A stretch of DNA of 64,000 bases. Source: Aphelocoma coerulescens. Lineage: Eukaryota > Chordata > Aves > Passeriformes > Corvidae. The DNA is taken from contig NW_027184085.1 of the NCBI RefSeq assembly GCF_041296385.1, forward strand, positions 55,643,109-55,707,108, given 5' to 3'. The position numbers and the translations under genes were made by a program. Under the pieces are notes generated by a model, which saw only the letters and a program-made list of their open reading frames with translations, did not search any database and was not told where the DNA came from. Positions 45,601 through 55,189 of the stretch are shown one piece after another. Numbering within the stretch: position 1 is the first letter of the stretch; the number at the start of each line of letters is the position of its first letter.

Positions 45601-48600
45601 TGCCGCCCTCCTGTTCGCTGAAGAAATCTTTCAAACTCTATTACTTCTCTGGGTAGATGGTTTTCCAGTGTTTTATCAACTGTGACCCTGGCTGATGGTA
45701 ATTTCAAAACTTTTTCTGCTGTTGAGCTCCCTAATACCCACAGTTCCACTTTTCTCTCAAAGAGACTGAGCTCATTAATGGCAGCTTTTTCCTCTTTCAA
45801 AAGCTGTTGATATCTGAAAAGAGACAAGCACTGAAATGTAAGGAAAAAAAAAACCAGTATTCATTGTCCATTCACCAAAAATGAATTTTGTAATTGTTCA
45901 ATGCCACACAAAAGCTATTCTTCAAAGATTAAGAATTGAAGTGGTAACAGCACAGTTGTAATGATCCGATAATAAAGCACTACACAATGAGAATTAAGTT
46001 ACTCTTCTACTGAAAGAACACATTTATGGCATGCATACAATTAACTCAATCCCCTCCTGACACCAGTGGAGAGAAAAGGAAACCCCCCAAACCGGCTTAC
46101 ACAACACAACAGCAACAACAAAACCCCTACAATTTAATCTCTTCTACAGCCTTTCCCTAGGAAGGTTATTCATAGGCAAATCGTTGTTACATTGGAATGC
46201 TGCAATAGCTGTATAACAGCCTCTTTAAAAGGCAGCTTACCAAGATTCTAACACTGATAGCTTGTGCTTTGATATACATACCACGGGAATCACTACCGAA
46301 AGAGTAAATCATAAGGACAGTTTGCTAGATTAATGCAAAGTTTTCATTGTGTCTTATGAAAGCACTTTTTCTAGTAGCTGAAGCATGGATGAACATACAT
46401 TTGCCTCTGTTCCTCTTTAAAAGTATTGATTGCATTTTCAATTTCTTCCATCATTTCCTTGATCTTGTCAACAACTAAAAAAGGAAAAGAAGAAAAAAAT
46501 ATTTAACTTAAGAAGTCTACAGTATTTATCAGCACTATCCAGAAATGCAGGACTTGTGGAGACTCAGGACACATATTTCAGTGTACAAAAAAGCATGCAT
46601 TTCCATCTCACACAGCCTTAAAAGAGAAACTCTTATTTATTCAAAAGGTGTGTTTATGAAGTGACTTAGGTAACTGGATGCAAATCCCAATATAAATGTT
46701 TATCTCCATTAAAGAAGTCTCATCTTGACTGAGCTTCAACTGATTCCCAGAATGAGACAGCCTTATCCTAGAGTTCCACGTTTGTTTTTTATAACAATGC
46801 AGTTAGTGACTTAAGCACACTCAACTCTGGTTTATACCAGACTGTAGCAATCCTATTGAACCTGCAGGCCACTGCTTTTATAAAGCTGACAAAGAAACAT
46901 CAAAGTAACAGTGCTGTACTGTCAGCGTGCTGTAGTCCTGACTTTAAGATGGTAATGCTGCTGTCCAGGGAAAATCTCTTTTGCAGTGGTAGAAAATCCA
47001 TCCATTCGATTACATTATATTATTTGATTGGAATCTGTTTTACATCAGCACAACGTCTCTATGGACACACTGAATGTGTAGTTCAAATAACCTGTATTTT
47101 AGTAAAGTTATATAATCTAAACCTCTTCTTTCAGCTTTCATGCCTTGTTAGTTCTTAGTATCTTCACTGACAGTTTAAGAAGATAATGATTTTTTTTGAT
47201 AGATAAAACACTGAATAAATGAAATGGGATGCATTTTATCCAGCATCAGCAAGCCCTCAGCTAGTAGGAGGGCCTCTACCTAAGCTCTGCAAAATAGTAG
47301 ATACCACATGAGAATGGTTCTTTCAGAGCCTATTTCCCTAAAGCTTTAAAACATTCAAACTGAACAAACTGCTGCAATATTTTCTGTAGAATATTCCAAT
47401 TTACATTTCAAATCATGTGGTGGCTAGAAATGAGTTCCCTGAAGAACCTACCCTGTGACCTCTTGCCAGATCAAAGGGAGTTACAGGGTAGTAGAATACC
47501 AACTTTGTTTTACATAATGCAAATGTTACAGATAGGAAATCTAGCTTTCAACAGCCTCAAGGAACAAACACACACCACTTGTAAGATAAAGTTTCTGTTT
47601 ACACACAGAACTGCAGAGTCTTTCACCATTTCTTAGGTTTCTGCAATTTCTAGGTTTAGTCTTCCCTTTCCAGATTCCTGCAAAATCATAAAGACCGGAG
47701 GAGTGTCCCAACTCTGCAGGAGAAAGACAACTATGCAAGAAATCTGTAGAGGAAAATGTTTTTAAATCTGTCATCATGACTTACACTCTGGTGTAGGCTT
47801 CACATCTTTTAATTGTTGCTGAAGTCTCTTCACACTGTTCTGTATTTTTAATAGCTGCTGCAGGATTTTAGCTTCTGTTAAGCAAAATAAGGTGCTGATA
47901 ATTCTAAGTTTCTTTTGCATTAAATTCAATACAAGAACAAGAGCAATGAAGTGTCCAAAATAAACCGGGGGTTTGATCTAAGCAGGGACAAAATTCTGTT
48001 TGATGATAAGAAACTGCCATAATACTGAACATTTTAACTGGTAACTGCATGTAGCTGACCATGCAGTTACCAGTTAAAATGCTTAGTATTTTAGAGGAGA
48101 GATTCCTAAAGGGAAGCTTGGAGAATATTGCCTATGCAGGTGATAGCTTCTAGGGTTTTGAGGCAAACTTTGACTTAGGCTTCAAAACACCCATTTATGA
48201 AGAGAAAACAAACTTTGAAAGTGTATATGAATGTACTACTTCAATAAGATTAATTTATTTGTTGTGTTAAATAGAGAAGAAACAATGTTTTCTTGTCCTC
48301 CAAGTATGTGTGGACTTATTTGCATTGTTACCACTTGGTTCCTCATGAGACCATACAGTACTGAAGAGGATGAAGTTCTGGATACATCTTAGATATTAAG
48401 GAGCTGCATCTTCTATCCTAAAAGATTTGGATTAAGGAAGGTATAAGGAAGGTACACATTCCTGCTGAGACCACAGAAAATCTAAAAGCACACAGATCGT
48501 GCTGAAAGACCTGAACACAGTAGATGGGAATTGGGGGCTGTTTTACACTTTTGTATCTTTTAGGATATACTCCTTCACATCTGACATGTAGTGCCTTACA

Positions 48601-51216
48601 CCTCACATCACTGTCCTCTTTATTATCTCATAGCATCATCTCCATCCATATTCCATGCTCCCTACTTACTCATGGAAAAAATTGTGAACTTATTAGCTTA
48701 GTCATTCCTCAGAAACATTTATATTTCTTAAGGACTGCAAGATACAAAGGATATTCTAAGACTCCTTAAATAAAAAACGTACATCAGAACACATGCAAAT
48801 TTGTAAGGTAAGGATACTTTTAATTGTTTCTATATTCCTTTCCTTTCTTCAACTTATTTTGATCTATATCAGATGGCATAGCATGATTTATGTGATTACT
48901 TTTGAAAGCATTTAAGTACTGTAAATAAAGAGAGTAACTTATTTTCTTGAGTTACATTATAGTCTGTAAGTGGAACAGATACTGTAGGACTGTGTACCAT
49001 CTCACAGCACTATCTGAACTAGGAATATTCAAAAACTCAAAAACTGCAAACACAGAACAGTTTAAAAGTATATTTAAAGGCAGCAATCAGATGTGAATGT
49101 TGAGGTAAGAATATTTTTATTGTACCTTAGCTGGACTACATTATATTTGCAATATACACCCAAAATTGATTCCAAGTTTTTTTAACAGTACCTTTTCACC
49201 AGTCATTTTACATTGAAGATTAAAAGAAAACAGTTAATAACATAGGGGGCCCAAAATTTTTATGCTCCTGAATTTTGCAAGTGAATTGTGTGTTTATAAG
49301 CACATGGTGAAACACTACACTTACTAGTATCTATCTTCCACCTAACTCATCTCTCTGTATTACTGATTTTTAAACCATTTACAAAAACAACACCATATAA
49401 AAGGGGGAAAAAAACCCAAACAAGCCCAAATAAAACCCCACTTACTTTCCGTTTTCCTGCTGACAGTCATGCTGTGTTCCAGTTCCTCTAGTAATCTGTA
49501 TTCTACCCTGAAATCACTCTTCCTATTATAAAGGTGTCCATTTCTGTCTTTTTCTATATTTGCAAGCCTAGGAAGAAAGGGTGCCACACTGAGTAAGGCA
49601 CAAACACTTAGCAAAGCCCCAAGATTTTCCAAGGTTATTGTGCAGCCAAGGCTGTGTTAACAGGAATATCTTAGATTTTATACAAATCCATGGTTTGTTC
49701 CTACAACTGTTTTCAAAGAAAACCTTTCTGCAGCTATAACACTACACACCACTCAAGCACTTGACCAAGAGAGAGAAATTAACAGGGAAATCACCTCACT
49801 GGCAAGCAGTGGGTTTTGCACTGAAATTCTGTGTGCATGCTTATTCTCTGGAAGCCTATGAGAATTTTCCCTGGAAAAGTGCAGGCAGACAGGCTGTATT
49901 AATGCAGTGGCACACATAGATGGAGCCCCAGCACAGACAACACTACAGGGACGCTGAGGCTCAGTTAAATGGCATGCCTCATTGCAGTTTGCTTGAGAAC
50001 ATTACCCAGCAGTCAAATTTTGAGCCACAACCCAGGATCCAGGGTAATCAAGATGAATTCGATTCAGTCACATAGTGTAAAACACTGCTGTGAGATTTAA
50101 GTACCCTGTTTCATCAGGATTCAAAACTGCAAACCTCTCCTTCAGTCAGATGGCTACATAAGCTATTCCCCATAAAGCTCACCTGTTTGAGAAGAAATCT
50201 CCCTGTTCTTTCAGATGCCAGTGTAGTTGTAATCAGCACTTGGTCAAGATGTGGGGAAACAGATTTAAATCACTTCTGTGCCTCAGCTGTCTTGACCCCT
50301 TGTTTTCCAAAACAGTGGCCTAGATATTTTAGATGAAGTCTGTCAATATTCTGCTACTGCAATTCCCCTTTTATTGGGATGTCTTAAGGGCTTTAGGTGC
50401 TTCAAGGATCAGCACAGCTAAGTAGGAAAACTGAGAACTCAATTGTGCCACACACACACTTCCTTTTCTTTGCACCTAAGAGTAGCAATTCTTACTAAAG
50501 AACATGACTGGCCTAAGTCCAAATGGTAATTGGAACAACGGGGTATTTTGGAGGTCTTAAGCCTATCCTGAACTTCTGTAACAACCACAATAATTTGAGC
50601 TCCTGAAAAGGAAACCTTTAGCCTAAAGACTTCATTACCATATATTCTTAATTTGAACTTCGAGTTATTGTTACCTCCAGAACAGAACGAAAACATACTT
50701 ATGATGAAGTGTTTAACTTACTGAGCTTTTAGCTTTTCTGCAGTTCTTATGAATTCAACTTTCTTAGCTCGTTCAGCTTTCATCTTCCAGCTCTGAAATT
50801 GTCGGCCAGCACCTGCAGTACTGGAACAGCTCTCATTCTGTAGATAACAAAATCAACTGTTATTTACAACCAATTTTTTTTTTTTTTTTTTTTAAATGCT
50901 CGTTGGTTACTTTCAAGCAACCAACACCACAGCGCAGAGTTCGGTTTTCTACTGCCGCGATTCAAGTAATTGTAAGCGGAAACCGGCGTGAGGCGTGGCG
51001 CACCGGCGCGCACACAGCAACGCGCGGCTCAGCAGAGACGCGCCGGTTCCGCCACAGCGGCGCGCTGTCACGGGCTGCGGACCCGCGGCCAGCCCCCCAC
51101 GCCCGCGCAGCCCCGGGGCTCCTCCGGGAGGCTCGGCCCCGCCGGGCCCGGGTGCCGGCGGCCTTTACCTGCAGCCGCCCGGCCGCCGCCGCCAGCGCCG
51201 GGGCCAGCGCGGCCAT
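42623..51216 (-). CDS. CCDC112: CCDC112, coiled-coil domain protein 112 (whole coding span, 10 exons)
   Basis: Ten coding exons total 1485 nt, giving 494 residues plus TAG. The long human form has 529, and most of the difference lies in the N-terminal Ala-rich part. The protein is a charged, mostly helical coiled-coil protein reported at centriolar satellites and linked to cilium formation; its molecular role is poorly known. Visible parts are an Ala-rich start (1-13), the helical region KERAKKVEFIRTAEKLKAQ-like at 36-55, KDVKPTPEF and MMEEIENAINTFKEEQ (about 118-148), the signature GGRQGGWDDYDHQNF in exon 6, a long Lys/Glu/Gln coiled coil (282-445), and a conserved tail with RPTKGWEER and QRAVPAWRGGL. 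All joins keep frame. The final exon is short and was placed by matching the human HRAIPTWRQGI tail. Confidence 0.93.
42731..42849 (-). CDS. CCDC112: CCDC112 coding exon 9
   Basis: Codes 446-484 plus two bases of Arg485: VEIRVTRDRSRLNRPTKGWE, then ERRQETTPAAAEPQLGVPQ. It lines up with human VENNVSRDPSRLYKPTKGWEER. The acceptor is TACTCTGAG|G (weak) and the donor is AG|GTGAGG. If the donor is not used, the reading frame meets TGA at 42729-42727 and the protein ends at residue 485. Confidence 0.85.
43459..43554 (-). CDS. CCDC112: CCDC112 coding exon 8
   Basis: Codes 414-445, DLHKLELRVLQKHAKETEKQ then EEEKRLAKLREK. The acceptor is TTTCAG|G and the donor is AAG|GTAACT. It ends the main coiled coil. 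Confidence 0.94.
44236..44631 (-). CDS. CCDC112: CCDC112 coding exon 7 (long coiled coil)
   Basis: Codes 282-413, from SIKKWKEKQQQEKER to AAQEISKFQEH. It is extremely rich in Lys, Glu and Gln, as expected for one long alpha-helical coiled coil. The acceptor is CTCTTGTAG|T and the donor is CAT|GTGCGTAA, a less common donor that is supported because human joins FQER directly to DLHKLEL. Confidence 0.93.
45423..45813 (-). CDS. CCDC112: CCDC112 coding exon 6
   Basis: Codes 151-281. It holds the most conserved block, LQRTGGRQGGWDDYDHQNFL, followed by TKEDIEQHDKWYQEFVILHE. The acceptor is TCTTTTCAG|A and the donor is GAG|GTAAAAT. The WDDYDHQNF signature identifies the family. Confidence 0.96.
46399..46474 (-). 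CDS. CCDC112: CCDC112 coding exon 5
   Basis: Codes 126-150 plus two bases of Ile151, with KEMMEEIENAINTFKEEQRQ. The acceptor is TTTTTTAG|T and the donor is AT|GTATGT. It is almost identical to human. Confidence 0.94.
47785..47874 (-). CDS. CCDC112: CCDC112 coding exon 4
   Basis: Codes 96-125 plus one base of Phe126: AKILQQLLKIQNSVKRLQQQ, then LKDVKPTPE. The acceptor is TTAACAG|A and the donor is T|GTAAGTC. KDVKPTPEF is conserved with human. Confidence 0.94.
47875..49445. other. CCDC112 intron 3 outside the hairpin
   Basis: AT-rich, with no known repeat family or exon seen apart from the hairpin at 48.0 kb. Confidence 0.5.
48021..48090. repeat. 70-nt near-perfect hairpin in CCDC112 intron 3
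   Basis: Arms 48021-48051 and 48060-48090 pair over 31 positions with an 8-nt loop (48052-48059). Only two positions fail: 48027/48084 (G-T) and 48029/48082 (A-C). The bases beyond the arms do not pair. Confidence 0.93.
49446..49567 (-). CDS. CCDC112: CCDC112 coding exon 3
   Basis: Codes 55-95 plus one base of Lys96, with LYNRKSDFRVEYRLLEELEH and SRKTE. The acceptor is CTTCCTAG|G and the donor is A|GTAAGTG. It corresponds to the human FYNQKSDFRIE and LLEELE-type segment. Confidence 0.93.
50722..50837 (-). CDS. CCDC112: CCDC112 coding exon 2
   Basis: Codes 17-54 plus two bases of Gln55: NESCSSTAGAGRQFQSWKMK, then AERAKKVEFIRTAEKLKA. The acceptor is TATCTACAG|A and the donor is CA|GTAAGT. It matches the human FVRTAEKFKNQ region. 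Confidence 0.93.
50874..50893 (+). repeat. T20 run in CCDC112 intron 1
   Basis: Twenty T on the plus strand (A20 in the transcript), 36 bases upstream of the exon 2 acceptor in a 331-bp intron. Confidence 0.9.
51169..51216 (-). CDS. CCDC112: CCDC112 coding exon 1
   Basis: Codes MAALAPALAAAAGRLQ (1-16) inside a CpG island. The donor is CAG|GTAAAG. The ATG has A at -3 and G at +4. An Ala-rich start is shared with human, though there it is longer. Confidence 0.9.
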
Positions 51217-51320
51217 GTTGCCGCCGGCCCGCTGAGGGGAAGGGCGGCCGCGCCTCTCGCTGACTCCATTTAACTCTTTTCTTTCCTTCATCTGCTGCCG
51301 GAGGGCTCTTCTTATTGGCC
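51217..51320 (-). promoter_or_regulatory. CCDC112 CpG-island promoter
   Basis: The block from about 50940 to 51260 is CpG-rich and surrounds exon 1. A CCAAT box in the gene's orientation lies at 51314-51318, about 98 bases before the ATG. An AACATGG match to the YY1 core overlaps the start codon. No plus-strand gene was found leaving this island. Confidence 0.65.
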
Positions 51321-51437
51321 TTGGTTTCAGTTATGTGGGGATTCAAGGGTTTGTAGTGATTGCTTCTTTCAGGAAAAACTGGATATACCCACGTTGTCCT
51401 GTCACAATCTAAAGAGTTCCACATTATTCAATAAATT

Positions 51438-51450
51438 GGGGGGGGGGGGG
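51438..51450 (+). repeat. G13 run
   Basis: Thirteen G followed by AGGG, about 220 bases upstream of the CCDC112 start. It may fold as a G-quadruplex. Confidence 0.85.
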
Positions 51451-52363
51451 AGGGCTCAAGATCTTGTTTCTCACTCATGTATACGAATCAAACTTTCAAA
51501 TGAGTTGCCACTTAGCATTTCTGTGGAATAGAAATAATCATTCATGCAGTGGCTTTCCTGCTAAAGAGATTTTTGGAACCGGCGTTTTCCCAGCTGCTGG
51601 ACACAAACACATCCACAGATGCTGCCTGGGGCTATGCTGAAGACATTTTGTTGCCTAATTGATGTTTTTAACAGCACTTTCCAGATGCATTTTTCCTCTT
51701 TCCATTTTATGACTATACTTGTTTTCTTTGTATTTGCTGAATAGGAATTGAAAGGAGAACGTTTCAAAACCTGAAAATAATCTTCAGCATAAAATAAAGA
51801 GGATTGTTCTCACAGACTGCTACCTAAAAGGCTTGTAAAAGTATTCTCTTCACAGCAGTGTTTCAAAGTCTTTTTTGTCTTGTCCTTCACTATTGGATAT
51901 AAGAGAAAAAAGTAAGTTGTGTTAGCATTTGCTTTCTGTTGGTGACTGTCAGGCCTTCCAAGTTCCCTATTACGGCGAGCAGCAAATTGGTCACTGGTCA
52001 GGGACTACTCCACAGGAAGCACCTGTTTTCAGAAAGTGCTTTAATAAGGTGTCTCCACTCACAGTGTAACTCAGGTGTGTTCAGTAGTTCACCAGTTTCT
52101 GGATGGTGAATTTCTATGACTGTTTTACTTTACTTGTGACTTACTCAAAATCCTGAGGACTTTACACAGTTGTTCTGGAAACCATATGCAGGGATATTTC
52201 AGCTGTCGGAGCATAGTTAGGCATGGTTACTTCTGGCTTTGGGCACCAGGGATTCACACATCAAGTTGTGGTGCTGGTATAAAGATGAACCTTGGCTTTC
52301 AGCTGTGCCAGGACATTACTTCATTCCCTCTACGGAGCAGAACTCATTTCAGCCAGGATATGC
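51451..52363. other. Intergenic, nothing recognised
   Basis: Upstream of CCDC112. No exon or repeat family identified. Confidence 0.5.
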
Positions 52364-52908
52364 CCGCGGTGGGTTCATTTTGACTGGGCACCAGGACTCC
52401 ACAAAGATGCTCCATCACTTGTTCTGCTCAGCAGGACAGGGGAAGAAAATAAGATGAAAAACTCATTGGTTGACATCAAGGCAAAGGCCACACTGGGAAG
52501 CAAAAAGATATATTCTCTAATTGCTCTTAGCAGGTGATGTCCAGGCACTTCTGGGAACGTGTCCCCAGTACATGTAGCAGTTGCTTTAGAAGACAAACAC
52601 CTTAATAAAAAAATTCACCACCCCTTAGCTTTTATTTTTAGAACATCACATGGTATGGAATGTCCCTTTGGTCAGCTATCCCAGCTGTTTCTCCCCTCCC
52701 AACCTCTTGCACACTCCAAGCCTGCTGGCCTTTGTGGGAGGTGTTGAAGACAGCCCTGATTCCACCTGAGTGTGCCCTGATGACCACACGGCCCAGCAGG
52801 AGCCCAGCACTGGAGTGGTCTCAGCTGTTGTGGCTGCAAACACAAAGCATAGCTGTTTTCAGACTGCAGCAGGGAATATTCACTCTATTTCAGCCAGACC
52901 AAATATGA
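52364..52908 (+). mobile_element. LTR-like repeat, copy C
   Basis: Shares GACTGGGCACCAGG, GACAGGGGAAGAAAATAAGA, AGCTTTTATTTTTAGAACAT and TATGGAATGTCCCTTTGGTC with copies A and B, in the same order and direction. Ends are approximate and no target duplication was found. Confidence 0.6.
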
Positions 52909-54339
52909 TGCCACAACTCTTGGATGGCCTCTTTGCCAGACAGGTAAACAGGTAATCTGAATCCAGAAGAAACAATCTAGATAATTACATAATTTCCTTC
53001 TAACCTCTACCGCATTCGTTTTCAGCTTAGTTTGGTGTTTGAAGTCAACGAATCCCTGACTTCTCTGTGTGTTTTGCTTTATGAAATCTTTGAAGATTTG
53101 GCACAAAAATAAGGCATGGAAATACAGCAAGAAAAAATTAAAACTGTTAACATTTAAAGTAATGGAGTATACATAGAACAGGAAAAAAAGCTGTTAACCT
53201 GGAAGATGCAATCAAAGAATCGATCATGGTCACCTTATTTATGGCAGAAGCCTCATATGTCACAGCATTGGTTCAGCAGTATCTGACATTTTCTGAAATC
53301 CTTCGAGCCAAATAGAGAAACAGGACTGCACCAGAACTTAGTATTCCTATCCATGAGATCTTTGAGGAAACCACCTATTTCACCACGAGATATAAGCATC
53401 CCCAGAAGAAACACCTTTCTGAGTGGATGTTTCTCTTCAAAGTGCCTTTTTTTTTTTCTTTTATATTGGTGACTTATTTCTGAGACCTCAACAGGAATGC
53501 ATAAGGGCAGTTGTAAAGTATCAAGCAGAAAAGACAGACACGATAACAGAAGCAGACTGGAATTAGTTTAAGAGGAAGAGTAAATTAATAATCAGAAGAA
53601 ATCAAAGTCTTTAATCCTCTGAGTGTAACTATCCACTTGTGAAGGCATTCATAAAATTGTCTAGTTATCCCACCATAAAAGGACCCTGTTGCTGCTACCC
53701 TGGGCTTTCCCTGTATTTTTATTTTTGGAAATGGTGGGTCCACTCTAGCCTATTCTCAGACATGCAAGTCAGAATTAAACAAACTCAGGACATGAGTCAG
53801 TATAAAAATTAAAGAATAAATAAAATGGATATGAGTGTTGAAAATAAAGCTCTTGCAGGTACATGGATGATATGTGCTTATTCTGGGCAACTGTAATAAT
53901 GGGCTGGGGAGGTGGGGTGGATAAGCAGAGTATGGAGGACAGCTGATAGGTGCACCTGCAGTAAGTGCAGCAGTGCAAATGCGAGCAAGGATCAAGGCTC
54001 TGCACTATGAAGGCAGGCTGCTTTCATCTCTTTAGCTTTTGTCCACCAGGTGTCATCTGAGAAGCACATGATAGCTACTAAAGGCATTTTTTTTTTTTTT
54101 TTAAAGAAACCAACTGCAAGCTTTTGGTGTCTGTAGATGGCAGCGCCTTCATTCAGTGCTTTGCCTGTAGCCCAGTGCTGCAGCCGTGTCAGTGTCCCCC
54201 AGTACCTTCTCCTGCCAGTGCCTGACTTGCCCTCGAAGTCAAGGAGCTCCAGAGTAGACAATGGCATTACAGAAGATTCATTTTCTGTTCCCCAGATGAA
54301 TGCCTATTGCACTCACGCAAAATCATTTTCGCATAAAGT

Positions 54340-54403
54340 CCCTCCCCTCCCCTCCCCTCCCCTCCCCTCCCCTCCCCTCCCCTCCCCTCCCCTCCCCTCC
54401 CCT
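54340..54403 (+). repeat. (CCTCC)n microsatellite, about 12.6 units
   Basis: A perfect pentamer repeat, 64 bp long. The minus strand is (GGGGA)n, a strong G-quadruplex sequence. Open frames through it are artefacts. Confidence 0.97.
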
Positions 54404-54517
54404 GAAATCTAGATTTCGCAGTAAAATTGAAATGGAAACCAAAGGGGAAAAGAAAAAGCCCTGGAAAATTCCATGGGTCCCAAGTGAACAGGAGCACATC
54501 ATTTTAGTGTTCCTCAC

Positions 54518-55184
54518 TGTGCCGGTTTGGGCAAATTTGGAAATATATCCTCTGATGGAAGGCAGGTTACAACCAGCCCTCCCCCACCAGGATTGGGAAA
54601 AAATGAATTTTCCTCAGAGGAAAGTGAAAGAGATAAAAACTATTTATTTAACAAAGACACAGGAAAAGGATAATGATGCTAAATAATAAAACCTCTCGCT
54701 CTGCTGAGAGAAACCTGGGAAAATTTCAGAGTCCTTCCGTAGATCTCTCTCTCCTCACTTTCCCTCGGAGCTGGGATGGGATGGGCCCCCTCCTCCAGGG
54801 CCTTCACCTCGGTGAAAAAAGTCCCGATGTGTTCTGATGTTGAAACAGTCAAAAAAGAAGGGGGGGAAAAAATCCACCAAAGTCCCAGGAAAACAAAGGT
54901 TCAACTTTCTGTCTCTCTCAAAAGTAGCCAAAAGCTGGTTGAAAATCAAGCTGCTTCCTCCCGCTCCCACCGCTGCTGAACGCAGAGAGCTGTCTGTATC
55001 TCAGTGTCCTTGAAACATGAAAACAAACTACAAAACTGCTTTGAAGAGTTTGCTCGTTTTTTTTTTTTTTTTTTTTCCTCTCCCCCCTCTCAGGCTCACT
55101 TTAAAGGCATAGAAAGCCACAAAATTGATTTCTGGGCATAGGGCAGCGATATGGGATACAAGATCATAAAGTCACCCCAAGACA
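54518..55184 (+). mobile_element. Solo LTR, 667 bp, with 5-bp target duplication
   Basis: Starts TGTGCCGGTTTGGGC and ends CCCCAAGACA, so TGT...ACA ends. CTCAC precedes it (54513-54517) and CTCAC follows it (55185-55189), a perfect 5-bp target duplication. It contains an A/T-rich block near 54645-54690 and a T-run at 55059-55077. No coding region or second LTR is present, so this is a solo LTR. A 5-bp duplication fits the ERV-L type. Confidence 0.85.
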
Positions 55185-55189
55185 CTCAC

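Noticed and set aside
50903..51424. Overlapping frames on both strands at the CCDC112 island
   Set aside because: CpG-island artefacts. Only the 16-residue exon 1 in the CCDC112 frame is supported; no divergent plus-strand gene has a visible start and exon structure.
54300..54686. 128-codon frame with Pro-Leu-Pro-Ser repeats
   Set aside because: It is a translation of the CCTCC microsatellite running into the solo LTR.
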